A stretch of 64,000 nt of DNA from Flavobacterium channae (GTDB lineage: Bacteria; Bacteroidota; Bacteroidia; Flavobacteriales; Flavobacteriaceae): the NCBI RefSeq assembly GCF_021172165.1, contig NZ_CP089096.1:1240001-1304000 (forward strand), written 5' to 3'. Positions 33,307 to 42,534 of the stretch are shown here, in pieces (positions within the stretch are counted from its first letter, which is position 1; every line of letters starts with the position of its first letter). Below the pieces are notes generated by a model, which was not told the DNA's origin, ran no database searches, and saw nothing but the letters and a program-made list of their open reading frames with translations. Both the position numbers and the translations under genes were made by a program.

Positions 33307-34866
33307 TTAATCAAAAGTTGTCCAATTGTAAGCGCCTATATCGGTAGCGCCAGTTCTTGGATTGTTTAAAATATCATTGAATGTTGAATAAGCTGTATTT
33401 GCAGTTCCTTTTGCAGCAGAATCTTCCCCAATAATCAATTGGTTGTTTTGAGGATCTTTAAAATCAGGTTTGTTGTTTGTAGAACTTCTAGCAATTAAAC
33501 AATTATCAAACAATGCAGGATTTGTAAAAGCATACAAAGGATTATTTATAAATTGATTACTATAATCTGAAAATTTGATTAGACAGTGATCAAAATTGTA
33601 ATTAAAAACAGTTCCTTCTTTTTTGAAAACAATTCCAAAATTTGTTGAAGAATACACAATGCAATTTTTAAAGTTAGCTTGTGTTAATGCGTAAGTTGCA
33701 TTTCCGTCATAATCGTCTAATAGAACAGCAGTTTGATTTGGTGCAGGCCAATAATTAGCAAAGGTACAATGAACAAACTCATAGCTGCCTCCAAAACTTC
33801 CGGCAAAAGCTGCTTGACCACAATTGTTAATTATAATATTTTTTCCTTCAATATTTCCTGTTCGAGCTAAAATCCCAACGTTTGCACAGTTGTAAATTTG
33901 TGAGTTTTCAATATTTAAAGTTGGAGTAAGAGTTCCATCATTCCCGGTAACTAATAATCCTACTGTTGCATTTTTAATGGTTAAATTCTTAATTTGATTG
34001 TCAGTACTTCCTTGACTTAACCAAATTGTTCCCCATTGTCCTGGAACTTCCGAAAAACCAGGCTCTAAACGATCTCCTTCAAAAATAACTTCGTTTTCTA
34101 AAGCTTCTGTAGTTGATGTATTTCCGTTTACATGAATAGATGCGTTGTTTGCAACAATTAAACCCGATTCAGCATGAAAATGAACTCTTGCTCCAGCATC
34201 AACGACTAATGTTTTAGTACTTGGAACGGCAGCATAGCCGTAAATTACATAAGGTTTTTCATTGGTCCAATGCAATTCGTTACCATTTGTAGGATCAGCT
34301 TCATCTAAAAATTGTCCTTGAATTGTAATTGGATTTCCTTCATCGTCAACTCCTAAATTAAGTGATTCATAAGTAAAAGTATCGTCTGGATTTTGCGTTC
34401 TCTGAGGATAAATAAAATAGGCATCCTGAATTAAGGTAACCAAATCTACATCTTGATGATTTGGATTTAATTCATCTCCAAATAATATCTTATCTGTGTA
34501 TAAAAAGTCAGATGGATTAGCATCAGCAACATCAGCAGTTACGGATACAAAAATGTACATGCTGTCTTTGGCTAACATCTCTACGTTTTCAAATTCTTGT
34601 CCAGCTATTCCATCAACCATTAATCGATATTTAGAAGCTGTTCCTTTTTTTAATCTTAAAGAAGGAATAGAAATGTTTTTATCACTTCTGTTATATACTT
34701 TTAAAGTATAAGTACTTGAACCAATATTGGTAAAAACAGTATCTAAATAAACGGTGTCTTTAGAAAATTCCAAACCACCTATTCTTGATTCAAAATCAAA
34801 ATCGTTTCGGCATGAAGTTAAAGAAATTGCAAAACCAACTAATAATAAAAGTAATAAACGACGCAT
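33307..34866 (-). CDS. Lipoprotein with right-handed parallel beta-helix
   Basis: A 519-residue protein with lipobox SLTSC near residues 15-19, so it is membrane-anchored outside the cytoplasm. Residues 25-150 form a beta-sandwich-like domain (GGLEFSKDTVYLDTVFTN). From about residue 200 there are repeated short beta-strand turns with Asn ladders (VHFHAESGLIVANNASIHV, IKNLTIKNATVGLLVTGND, KNCIVYSSTNFGIVF), typical of pectate-lyase-type beta-helices. It ends with TGATDIGAYNW. No catalytic motif is clear. It is upstream of and unrelated to purL, separated by the purL promoter. Confidence 0.75.
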   Translation of the reverse strand: MRRLLLLLLVGFAISLTSCRNDFDFESRIGGLEFSKDTVYLDTVFTNIGSSTYTLKVYNRSDKNISIPSLRLKKGTASKYRLMVDGIAGQEFENVEMLAKDSMYIFVSVTADVADANPSDFLYTDKILFGDELNPNHQDVDLVTLIQDAYFIYPQRTQNPDDTFTYESLNLGVDDEGNPITIQGQFLDEADPTNGNELHWTNEKPYVIYGYAAVPSTKTLVVDAGARVHFHAESGLIVANNASIHVNGNTSTTEALENEVIFEGDRLEPGFSEVPGQWGTIWLSQGSTDNQIKNLTIKNATVGLLVTGNDGTLTPTLNIENSQIYNCANVGILARTGNIEGKNIIINNCGQAAFAGSFGGSYEFVHCTFANYWPAPNQTAVLLDDYDGNATYALTQANFKNCIVYSSTNFGIVFKKEGTVFNYNFDHCLIKFSDYSNQFINNPLYAFTNPALFDNCLIARSSTNNKPDFKDPQNNQLIIGEDSAAKGTANTAYSTFNDILNNPRTGATDIGAYNWTTFD

Positions 34867-35001
34867 GTAGAGTTATTTTTGGTAAATGTAATTATTAATT
34901 TTAAAATTCTAAAAACTAAAATCCTCTAAAATTACTTATTAAAACGTTAATACTGTAGAAATATTCTCTTAGGAATGTTTAATTTTACCAAAAATATAGT
35001 C

Positions 35002-35427
35002 ATGAATTTTGATAGAGAGAAAATGCTTCAATTGTGTAACGATTGGAGTAAAAATACCTTAATGAATACCTTAGATATTGTTTATACTGATGCTGGTGAG
35101 GATTTTTTAACGGCAACTATGCCTGTTAATCCAAGAGTGCATCAACCAATGGGGTTATTGCATGGTGGCGCATCGGTTGCTTTGGCGGAGAGTGTTGGTA
35201 GTGCGGCTTCTTTAATGTTTGTAAATCCTGAGAAACAAGAAGTTCGTGGTATCGAAATTTCCGCTAATCATTTAAAAAGCAAGCGAGAAGGAATGGTTAC
35301 AGCTACAGCTAAAATTGTTCACAAAGGCGCAAGTTTACACTTATGGGAAATCCGAATTGTAGATGAAGAAGGAAAACTTATTTCGCTTTGTAAATTAACC
35401 AATATGGTATTATCGAGAAGACAATAA
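35002..35427 (+). CDS. Hotdog-fold thioesterase (PaaI-like, possible DHNA-CoA thioesterase)
   Basis: A 141-residue protein with the start set at ATG 35002; an ATG at 34975 would add nine residues of no family value. The hotdog motif NPRVHQPMGLLHGGASVALAE (split by family as HGG plus the catalytic acidic residue of AES) is near residues 44-64. ISANHLKSKREG near 90-101 is the following strand. The last base of its stop overlaps the menF start, so they are one operon. That context makes 1,4-dihydroxy-2-naphthoyl-CoA hydrolysis in menaquinone synthesis likely, but the family has other substrates. Confidence 0.8.
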   Translation: MNFDREKMLQLCNDWSKNTLMNTLDIVYTDAGEDFLTATMPVNPRVHQPMGLLHGGASVALAESVGSAASLMFVNPEKQEVRGIEISANHLKSKREGMVTATAKIVHKGASLHLWEIRIVDEEGKLISLCKLTNMVLSRRQ

Positions 35428-36461
35428 TGCAGATTTTTGAAAAAATACAACATCTTTTATCAAGTCAAAATCCATTTGTTTGTTATGTAAAACCAAATGA
35501 AAATGTTTGGAATTTACTTATACAACAAACAGAGGAAATTGTTGCGTTTTCAGGTCAATCTGGGTTTACATTTGTTCCTTTTAATGACGGTGTTTCAATA
35601 AGTTTTCCTTTTGAAAAAAGTGAGATATTGCAAGGCAATATTGAATTTGTAGATAAAAAGAATGTTGAAGAATTTACTTCTGAAAGTAATCAAAAAGCAG
35701 CATTTGAAAATTTAGTTGCAAAAGGAGTTGCCGCAATTCAGAACCACGAATTTGATAAAGTTGTTTTATCTCGAAAAATAGTTTTAAAGGAACAGATTTC
35801 AATTGTAGCTTCTTTTGAGAATTTAATTACAACTTATCCAACAGCATTTCGCTATTTATTTTTTCATCCGAAAGTTGGTTTATGGATGGGAGCAACACCC
35901 GAACAATTGGTTAAAATCAATCAAAATCAGTTTGAAACGGTTGCTTTAGCTGGAACGCAATTGTATGCTGAAAATGTGATTTGGGAAGCAAAAGAGATTG
36001 AAGAACAACAATTTGTAACGGATTATATTGTATCTAAAGTAAAAGATAAAGTAAATCAATATACTGTTTCTGATGCTAAAACAGTTAAAGCTGGAAATTT
36101 AGTGCATTTAAAATCGTATATTTCTGGTGAAATTAAAGATGATTTTAAAGCTAATAATTTAGTGGAAGCATTGCATCCAACACCAGCGGTTTGTGGTTTA
36201 CCGAAAGAAAATGCTATCGATTTTATTCTGAAGAATGAAGGTTATAATCGTAAATATTATTCGGGTTTTTTAGGTGAATGGAATAAAGACAATCAAACCG
36301 ATTTATTTGTAAATTTACGCTGCTTGGAAGTTGAAAACGATGTGGTAACTATTTATGTAGGTTGCGGAATTACAAAAGATAGTAATCCTGAAAAAGAATA
36401 TATAGAAACAGAAAACAAGTCCATGACAATGCGAAATGTTTTGGTAAAAAAAGTAAAATAA
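35427..36461 (+). CDS. menF: Isochorismate synthase (MenF-like)
   Basis: A 344-residue chorismate-binding enzyme that turns chorismate into isochorismate at the start of menaquinone synthesis. The catalytic core begins with KGVAAIQNHEFDKVVLSRK near residues 92-110. FHPKVGLWMGATPEQLVKI near 143-161, the Glu of ALAGTQ near 174-179, ALHPTPAVCGLPKE near 250-263 and YYSGFLGEW near 275-283 carry the Mg2+ and substrate ligands. It is shorter at the N-terminus than E. coli MenF, as is usual in this phylum. A siderophore-type isochorismate synthase is an alternative, but no siderophore genes are near. Confidence 0.88.
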   Translation: MQIFEKIQHLLSSQNPFVCYVKPNENVWNLLIQQTEEIVAFSGQSGFTFVPFNDGVSISFPFEKSEILQGNIEFVDKKNVEEFTSESNQKAAFENLVAKGVAAIQNHEFDKVVLSRKIVLKEQISIVASFENLITTYPTAFRYLFFHPKVGLWMGATPEQLVKINQNQFETVALAGTQLYAENVIWEAKEIEEQQFVTDYIVSKVKDKVNQYTVSDAKTVKAGNLVHLKSYISGEIKDDFKANNLVEALHPTPAVCGLPKENAIDFILKNEGYNRKYYSGFLGEWNKDNQTDLFVNLRCLEVENDVVTIYVGCGITKDSNPEKEYIETENKSMTMRNVLVKKVK

Positions 36462-36514
36462 AAATACATAGACACATAAAAAATTTAAAAAGCATTGTAT
36501 TTTAAATAGTTCGC

Positions 36515-36614
36515 ATAGTATTTCTATGCAAACTATATTAAGTGAAACGTACGAAGTTTTGGACTAAAAATCAACACAAAGAAAATCTATGATTCTATGT
36601 GTTTAAAAATTTAA
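36515..36614 (+). repeat. Intergenic dispersed repeat, copy 2
   Basis: CATAGTATTT, CTATG motifs, AAGTGAAACG and the terminal CTATGATTCTATGTGTTT followed by an A-run occur in the same order as at 5641-5738. It precedes bshB1. Confidence 0.6.
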
Positions 36615-36625
36615 AAGTTTAGAGA

Positions 36626-37342
36626 ATGAAATTAGATATATTGGCTTTTGGAGCGCATCCAGACGATGTGGAGTTAGGATGTAGTGGTACAATTGCAAAA
36701 GAAATTAGTTTAGGAAAAAAAGTTGGTATTATCGATTTAACTCGAGGTGAATTAGGTACACGCGGTTCTGTAGCAACTCGAAATGAAGAATCAGCTAAAG
36801 CTTCTGAAATTTTGGGAGTTGTAGCACGTGAAAATTTAGATATGCGTGATGGTTTTTTTGTAAACGATGAAGTACACCAATTGAAAGTTATTGAAATGAT
36901 TCGTAAATATCGTCCTGATGTAGTTTTATGTAACGCTATTGCAGACAGACATATTGATCACGGTAAAGGAAGTAAATTAGTAAGTGATGCTTGTTTTTTA
37001 TCGGGTTTAAGACAAATTAAAACTGAGTTGAATGGAGAAATTCAAGAGGCTTGGCGCCCAAAAGTAGTGTATCACTATATACAGTGGCAAAATATCGAAC
37101 CAGATTTTGTAGTAGATATTTCTGATTATATCGATAAAAAAATGGAATCGGTCTTGGCTTATAGTTCGCAGTTTTATGATCCAAAATCAAAAGAACCGAT
37201 AACGCCAATTACTTCAAAAAACTTTTTAGACAGTATAAAATATCGTGCTCAAGACCTTGGAAGGCTAGTTGGAGTGGATTATGCAGAAGGTTTTACAGTA
37301 GAAAGATATTTGGCTGTCAATAGCTTAGGAGATTTAAAGTAA
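36626..37342 (+). CDS. bshB1: Bacillithiol biosynthesis deacetylase BshB1
   Basis: A 238-residue zinc-dependent PIG-L/LmbE-fold deacetylase that removes the acetyl group from GlcNAc-malate in bacillithiol synthesis. The zinc motif is AFGAHPDDVELGCSG near residues 7-21 (HPDD). RGELGTRGSVATRNEE near 40-55 is the second conserved region, and the third zinc ligand is the His in DRHIDHGKG near 112-120. Length and motifs match BshB1 rather than longer PIG-L proteins. The dispersed repeat lies directly upstream. Confidence 0.9.
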   Translation: MKLDILAFGAHPDDVELGCSGTIAKEISLGKKVGIIDLTRGELGTRGSVATRNEESAKASEILGVVARENLDMRDGFFVNDEVHQLKVIEMIRKYRPDVVLCNAIADRHIDHGKGSKLVSDACFLSGLRQIKTELNGEIQEAWRPKVVYHYIQWQNIEPDFVVDISDYIDKKMESVLAYSSQFYDPKSKEPITPITSKNFLDSIKYRAQDLGRLVGVDYAEGFTVERYLAVNSLGDLK

Positions 37343-37369
37343 AATAGTAGTAAAAAAGTAAAAAAAATC

Positions 37370-37400
37370 TTTGCAAGATAGAAGTAAACCCCTATATTTG
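37370..37400 (+). promoter_or_regulatory. tRNA-His promoter (Bacteroidota type)
   Basis: TTTG at 37370-37373, exactly 19 bases, then TATATTTG at 37393-37400. The box ends 16 bases before the tRNA. Confidence 0.75.
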
Positions 37401-37416
37401 CACTCGCAAAACAAAT

Positions 37417-37491
<75 letters not shown>

Positions 37492-37502
37492 CTTAACATT
37501 GG

Positions 37503-37528
37503 AAAGCCCTGAAGTAATTCAGGGCTTT
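37503..37528 (+). terminator. tRNA-His terminator
   Basis: AAAGCCCTGAA pairs perfectly with TTCAGGGCTTT around GTAA, followed by a run of T's. It may also serve the convergent SIMPL gene. Confidence 0.85.
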
Positions 37529-37546
37529 TTTTTATTGTTACAACTT

Positions 37547-38470
37547 TTAAATCGAAGTATCAATCTTATATGTCATGGTAAGTGTTAATAAATATTGAAT
37601 ACCAACTTCCGTTTGATTTGGATTGATAACTTTATCAAATCCAGCACCTGAAACCCCATCGTAGTAAAAGGTTTTATTTTTTCGGGCTAATTTCTTTAAA
37701 TATTGATTTCTATTGTAATGATTGGTTTCAATTTCCGAAGATTCAAAAGCCTGGTACATTTTATATTGTGTTTTCGGAAAAACCGTTGCAAACTCTTCTG
37801 TTGCTGTTGGTGTTCCAATAATTCGTTTTCCGAAAGATTTCATATATCTGATTTTTTTGGCTTCAGCTAAAACCAAAGCTTCATCAAAAAGCGAATTGTG
37901 AATAGCATTCGTATCATTATTGAAATAATCTACTTTTATAATGTCATGAATTTCAAAATCAGAAGCAATCGCTATTAATTTTTCCAAACTATTGGCATTG
38001 GAAGTTGTAATGATGATGTTTTTCTTAATCTCAAATCCTTTATCTACTTGTTGGGCATTTTCGTTCGTAGCATTGAAATCATAGATTTTGGTTTGCGAAA
38101 TAAAATCGATGTAGCAATTTTCTTTTTTTATTCCTAAGGATTTTATTTTCTCTAAAAAACCATCAATACGAACATTTATCTTTTTACTACAACCCGAGAC
38201 CGTTTCGTCTTCTTGGTTTAATCCTAAAGTAATGACAAATCCATCTGCTTTTTTATTGTGTAGCATTTTTACAGTTACCGTTAAATGATTATCGTTGATA
38301 GAAACTGTAGTTTTATTTGGTAAATTGCCTTGGTTGTAATTGTTTTCATAATTATTGTTTCTATAAACTTGGTTGCCACTAATTTGTGCTTTTATTGTAT
38401 TAAAACTAAAGAACAATACAATAATAATCCAATTGATTTTTCCGTTTACATAAGTAATTTGTGTTTTCAT
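37547..38470 (-). CDS. SIMPL-domain (DUF541) exported protein
   Basis: A 307-residue protein with a hydrophobic N-terminal signal ending near FNTIKAQ. The mature part has the SIMPL pattern: a beta strand VSINDNHLTVTVKMLH near 56-71, VRIDGFLEKIKSLGIKKENC near 103-122, then IIITTSNANSLEKLIAIAS near 155-173 and ALVLAEAKKIRYMKSFGKR near 200-218. The Asn/Tyr-rich stretch after the signal is low-complexity. SIMPL proteins sit in the periplasm or outer membrane and have unclear roles. It faces the tRNA-His gene. Confidence 0.75.
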   Translation of the reverse strand: MKTQITYVNGKINWIIIVLFFSFNTIKAQISGNQVYRNNNYENNYNQGNLPNKTTVSINDNHLTVTVKMLHNKKADGFVITLGLNQEDETVSGCSKKINVRIDGFLEKIKSLGIKKENCYIDFISQTKIYDFNATNENAQQVDKGFEIKKNIIITTSNANSLEKLIAIASDFEIHDIIKVDYFNNDTNAIHNSLFDEALVLAEAKKIRYMKSFGKRIIGTPTATEEFATVFPKTQYKMYQAFESSEIETNHYNRNQYLKKLARKNKTFYYDGVSGAGFDKVINPNQTEVGIQYLLTLTMTYKIDTSI

Positions 38471-38631
38471 AATTTCATATTTTTAATGATTTGAATGCAA
38501 TACTACTTTGTAAATTAGAAAGGCCTTTGGTAAAACAACTTTCCTTTATCTGTAAAGATTTTTCGCTACATTTACAGTGGTTTTACAGTAGAAAAAAAAC
38601 AGAATAAACATACTTTTGACTTATAAATGTC

Positions 38632-39531
38632 ATGGATTTAATAGACGTATTTCAGCAACTTAAAAACGATGTGCTTTTGACCTATCAAAAGCAGTATCCT
38701 TATTTTGAGGGAAATTGGAAAACGTTTAGTTCGCAAGACATTCAAAATTTAATTGATTTAATTGCTAATCAAGTAAAGCAAACGGTTAGCGAAAAGTGGA
38801 TTTACACGCATTTAAAGGTTGCTAATAATAACAAGCTACCGCGAAAAGATATGTTGGATATTTTATCGCAATTGGTTGGTTATTCGGGTTGGGATGAATA
38901 TGTTTTTAAATGGAAGCAAGAAGTAGTTCCAGTCGCGGCTAAATCGAAAAGGAATAATAAAGTTGTTTACAGCATAGGATTTGTTTTCTTGTTATTAATC
39001 GGAATTATTTCATATCGTTATTTGAGTGGGGAAGAAGTGCAAACTATTCCAGTAAAAAATGCATTCACTGAAGAACAAATTAATAGTGAAGAAGTAAAAG
39101 CTGTTATTATTGAAGATAATTTAGAAACTCCGGTTGAAATTGTGGATTCGAAAATTCAGATTACAGCAAAAGATAGCACTAAGATTGTATTGAAAAGTCC
39201 GTATTACAAACAAAAAACAATTGTTGTTGGTAAAGAAAATCCGAATGCTATTGTTTTGCAACCCGATGATCAAGCTATGATGTTGAAAGGTTTTATGAAA
39301 TCGGATATAAAAGATTGGCAAACGCGTAAAGAGCAATTGCAAAAGATTTTAGCAGATGATTTAGAAGTATTGGTGATGTTAAAGAATGATTTGGGGGTGG
39401 AATATTTCAATAAAAAAGAATTTTCTGAAAAGTTGATTGTTCCGAGTGTTGCTTTAAAGAAAATGAAGGTAATCGATATTAAAAGTAATAGTAATAAAGA
39501 GATAAATTTTATACGAATTATACAAGAATAA
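38632..39531 (+). CDS. Single-pass membrane protein of unknown function
   Basis: A 299-residue protein. Residues 1-100 are soluble and look like a small helical domain of cytoplasmic type (MDLIDVFQQLKNDVLLTYQK). One transmembrane helix lies near 110-128 (VVYSIGFVFLLLIGIISY), and the rest would be periplasmic. The far end holds a charged helix near 220-265. No family is recognised. The next gene starts one base after its stop, so they form a pair. The pattern of cytoplasmic domain, one helix and outer domain recalls anti-sigma or sensor proteins, but no motif supports this. Confidence 0.6.
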   Translation: MDLIDVFQQLKNDVLLTYQKQYPYFEGNWKTFSSQDIQNLIDLIANQVKQTVSEKWIYTHLKVANNNKLPRKDMLDILSQLVGYSGWDEYVFKWKQEVVPVAAKSKRNNKVVYSIGFVFLLLIGIISYRYLSGEEVQTIPVKNAFTEEQINSEEVKAVIIEDNLETPVEIVDSKIQITAKDSTKIVLKSPYYKQKTIVVGKENPNAIVLQPDDQAMMLKGFMKSDIKDWQTRKEQLQKILADDLEVLVMLKNDLGVEYFNKKEFSEKLIVPSVALKKMKVIDIKSNSNKEINFIRIIQE

Positions 39532-39532
39532 A

Positions 39533-40081
39533 ATGAGTACAAGAAGTTGTTTTTTCTTTTTTATGTTTTGTACATTTTCCGTTTTTGGTCAAAGTGTGAA
39601 TACGCCTGCGTCTACTACAATAAAGGCTAATTTTACAATGGCATCGGTAAAAGCGTATCAGGAAAGTGCTACTTTAAAAATAGAAGATTATTATCAATAT
39701 CTTGCTTTGTTATCGAGTGAAGCTACGTCTGAAATATTAAAAAACGAAATTAAATCGAGTATTTACAATTTGTTTGAAGATAATAAAGTTAAGGTTGTCG
39801 ATTTTACTTCGAGTGAAAATGCAACTATTTTATTGAATGATTTAATTGAAAAGATAGATGGAAAAAATTATACTTTTTCAGTTTTAAATTTTGAGAATTC
39901 AATTATAGCTTCCGATTATTGGACAACAAAATACCAACTTATTGTTACGCAAAATAAGATTCCTATAGAATTCAATTATTTTCAAAAAATTGGTTTTAAA
40001 CCTATTTTAAAGAACTTCGGTTCTTCTAAAAAAGAAGTTTGGACATTGTTTTTAGGAGAAGTAACATTGCCACAATTATAA
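39533..40081 (+). CDS. Small exported protein, partner of the preceding gene
   Basis: A 182-residue protein with an N-terminal signal peptide (MSTRSCFFFFMFCTFSVFGQ). The mature part has a helical stretch SVKAYQESATLKIEDYYQYL and later beta strands (IEFNYFQKIGFKPILKNFG). I recognise no domain. It directly follows the membrane-protein gene and shares a hairpin terminator with the convergent endonuclease gene, so the two genes form a closed two-gene transcript. Confidence 0.6.
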   Translation: MSTRSCFFFFMFCTFSVFGQSVNTPASTTIKANFTMASVKAYQESATLKIEDYYQYLALLSSEATSEILKNEIKSSIYNLFEDNKVKVVDFTSSENATILLNDLIEKIDGKNYTFSVLNFENSIIASDYWTTKYQLIVTQNKIPIEFNYFQKIGFKPILKNFGSSKKEVWTLFLGEVTLPQL

Positions 40082-40083
40082 AC

Positions 40084-40116
40084 AAAAAAGCCTTGAAGAA
40101 ATTCAAGGCTTTTTTT
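40084..40116. terminator. Bidirectional terminator
   Basis: AAAAAAGCCTTGAA pairs with TTCAAGGCTTTTTT around GAAA, between convergent genes. Confidence 0.85.
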
Positions 40117-40138
40117 GTTTAATTTTATATTTAAAATA

Positions 40139-41242
40139 TTAGTTTACAATAACTTTCTTAGTTGCTGAACCATTTTCAGAAGTCATTTGAACCAAATAAA
40201 AACCTGTTTGTAAATTGCTTACTTTGTATGAAGCATCAACTCTTGTTGGGTTTTTAATTTCTTGAATAATTTGTCCGTTAATGTTATACAAAACAATAGA
40301 TTTTAATTCGATTTCAGATGAAATAGAAAATTCGTTATTGATTGTTGGGTTAGGATAAATTTCTACATTATCGATAGAAGCAAAGCTTTCAGAAGATAAG
40401 AAAACAGAAGGCCATCTATTTTCAGCAACTGGTCCTCCCCAAATTACCGTAGCTAAATAAGGATTATCTATAAAAGGATTTCTATTACCCTGACCATAAG
40501 TGTTTGCTGCATTTCCATGATAAGTATTTCTATTATCTTCATATTGAGATACAGGATCTTCTGCATTCCATTGTAAAAATAATTGAATCATATTTGGATC
40601 TATTGCTACAGTAGCACCAGTTCCAACATTAATTGGTAAACATTGAGTAGGATAACGTAAATACATATACATCATCATTCTGGCAACATCACCTTTCCAT
40701 TCATCACCAGGATACCAACCACCAGATATTGCTCCTGAGTTTCCTGAACCAGTAGTAAATTTAAGATTTCCTCTACTGTTGTTTCTGTCAACATCACTAG
40801 CTCTTAAATGGTGAGCATCTTCACCAGCATCACTAGCACCTCCATCATCTAGAGCTGGACTTCCTAAAGCTTTAGCAAAAACATGTTCTCTGTTCCATTC
40901 ACAAGATGTACCACCTCCATTGCTAAATTTATCGCGAGATCTATGATCGTTATCATTTGATGGAGAAGTAGGGCAAACATCATTACTAAATCCATATAAC
41001 AATAATACATTGTTTGAATTGTTTGGATCTAAATCTGTAATTCTAGCTGCTTCCCAAACACCAGGTGTGTAAGTTAAAAAGTTGGTGTGAGTTGTTATAA
41101 TTTTATTTGATAGGGCATTTTTTAAATTCATACCTGTCAAGGTCCAATTCATACCATCATAATATGGTGATGCTGGAGCACCTGCTTGAGCAAAAATTAA
41201 AGTTACAAACCCTAAAAAGAATAAGGTAAAGTTTTTTTTCAT
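40139..41242 (-). CDS. Secreted endonuclease I with type IX secretion signal
   Basis: A 367-residue extracellular DNase. The N-terminal signal ends near FAQAG. The EndA/NucM-type core has GGTSCEWNREHVFAKALG near 109-126, where the His is the general base, DAHHLRASDVDRNNSRGNL near 143-161, and GDVARMMMYMYLRYP near 184-198. From about 290 there is a type A T9SS C-terminal sorting domain: VEIYPNPT, then LYNINGQII and FYLVQMTSENG, ending in KKVIVN. By family knowledge it is secreted through the outer membrane and may use extracellular DNA as nutrient. Confidence 0.88.
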   Translation of the reverse strand: MKKNFTLFFLGFVTLIFAQAGAPASPYYDGMNWTLTGMNLKNALSNKIITTHTNFLTYTPGVWEAARITDLDPNNSNNVLLLYGFSNDVCPTSPSNDNDHRSRDKFSNGGGTSCEWNREHVFAKALGSPALDDGGASDAGEDAHHLRASDVDRNNSRGNLKFTTGSGNSGAISGGWYPGDEWKGDVARMMMYMYLRYPTQCLPINVGTGATVAIDPNMIQLFLQWNAEDPVSQYEDNRNTYHGNAANTYGQGNRNPFIDNPYLATVIWGGPVAENRWPSVFLSSESFASIDNVEIYPNPTINNEFSISSEIELKSIVLYNINGQIIQEIKNPTRVDASYKVSNLQTGFYLVQMTSENGSATKKVIVN

Positions 41243-41244
41243 AT

Positions 41245-42462
41245 CTAGTTATTTTTTCGTTCTAATAATGCCATATAAAAACCATCAAAGCCACTTTGAC
41301 TAGCTAATACTTTGTGGTCTTTAACAAAGTTAAATTGTTTTCCAATTTCTGTGCTTAAGAAATGCTTAATTTGTTCTTGATTTTCAGAAGGTAAAACAGA
41401 ACAAGTAGCATAGACTAACTTTCCACCAGGTTTTACAATTTTAGAATAGTTCTCAAGTACTTCAGCCTGAACTTTACGAATGTTGTCAATAAATTCAGGT
41501 TGTAATTTCCATTTACTATCCGGATTTCTTTTTAATACACCTAAACCACTACATGGAGCATCAATTAATACTCTGTCCGCTTTTTCGTGTAATTTTTTAA
41601 TCGTTTTAGAATTTTCAATTACTCTAGGTTCAATATTAAAAGCGCCGTTACGTTTAGCTCTTATTTTTAATTGCTTTAATTTACTTTCATATAAATCCAT
41701 TGCAATTAATTGCCCTTTATTTTCCATTAACGAAGCCAAGTGTAATGTTTTTCCTCCAGCCCCAGCACAAGTATCTACAACGCGCATTCCTGGTTTTACA
41801 TCTAAGAAATAGGCAACAAGTTGAGAAGATGCATCTTGAACTTCAAACAAACCGTCTTTAAAAGCATCTGTTAAAAACACATTTGCTCTTTCCGTTAAAA
41901 TTAAAGCATCTGGATAATCTTTATGAAACTCCGTTTCAATATTCAAATCCATTAAAATGGCTCTTAATTTTTCTTTAGTAGTTTTTAAGCGATTAACTCT
42001 TAAAATTACTTTAGCTTGCTCGTTTTGAGCAGCAATTTCTTTTGACCAAATTTCTTCACCTAATTCCTGAACTCCTAATTCATCCATCCAATCTGGAATA
42101 GACTCTTTGAATTTTCTGGTTTTAGTTAATTCGTCAAATTTTCCTTTAATTCTTCTAACTGGTGTATCTTCAAAATATTTCCAATCGGGTAGGGTATAAC
42201 CTCTTAAAACAGCCCAAACTGCAAAAATTCTCCAAACATTATCTCTATCAAAAGGTTCTCTTACTTCAGCTATTTCAACGTATAAACGTTTCCATCTAAC
42301 GATTTCATAAATGGTTTCAGCAACAAACTTTCTATCGTTACTTCCCCAACGTTTGTCTTTCTTAAGTGCTCTAGCAACCACTTTATCAGCGTATTCACCC
42401 TCGTTAAAAATCGCCATAAGCGAATCAATAACTGTAAATACTAAATTTCTGTGTAATCTCAT
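41245..42462 (-). CDS. RsmB/NOP2-type rRNA cytosine-C5 methyltransferase
   Basis: A 405-residue SAM-dependent methyltransferase. SAM motif I is VVDTCAGAGGKTLHLAS near residues 224-240. The binding Asp is in LIAMDLYESKL near 250, and DAPCSGLGVLKRNPD near 298-312 holds one catalytic Cys. VYATCSVLPSENQEQI near 352-367 holds the second. The N-terminal 170 residues are helical with a conserved NRLKTTKE RNA-binding entrance. It starts the minus-strand pair ahead of the endonuclease gene with a 2-bp gap. The exact rRNA position is not predictable. Confidence 0.88.
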   Translation of the reverse strand: MRLHRNLVFTVIDSLMAIFNEGEYADKVVARALKKDKRWGSNDRKFVAETIYEIVRWKRLYVEIAEVREPFDRDNVWRIFAVWAVLRGYTLPDWKYFEDTPVRRIKGKFDELTKTRKFKESIPDWMDELGVQELGEEIWSKEIAAQNEQAKVILRVNRLKTTKEKLRAILMDLNIETEFHKDYPDALILTERANVFLTDAFKDGLFEVQDASSQLVAYFLDVKPGMRVVDTCAGAGGKTLHLASLMENKGQLIAMDLYESKLKQLKIRAKRNGAFNIEPRVIENSKTIKKLHEKADRVLIDAPCSGLGVLKRNPDSKWKLQPEFIDNIRKVQAEVLENYSKIVKPGGKLVYATCSVLPSENQEQIKHFLSTEIGKQFNFVKDHKVLASQSGFDGFYMALLERKNN

Positions 42463-42505
42463 TTTTATTTTAAATCAGCCTGCAAAGATATGAATAAAAA
42501 TAAAA

Positions 42506-42529
42506 AAAGCTGCCAATTTTGGCAGCTTT
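42506..42529 (-). terminator. Terminator of the RGN-repeat protein gene
   Basis: AAAGCTGCCAA pairs with TTGGCAGCTTT around TT, just after the minus-strand stop at 42535, with an A/T-rich flank. Confidence 0.75.
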
Positions 42530-42534
42530 AATAT

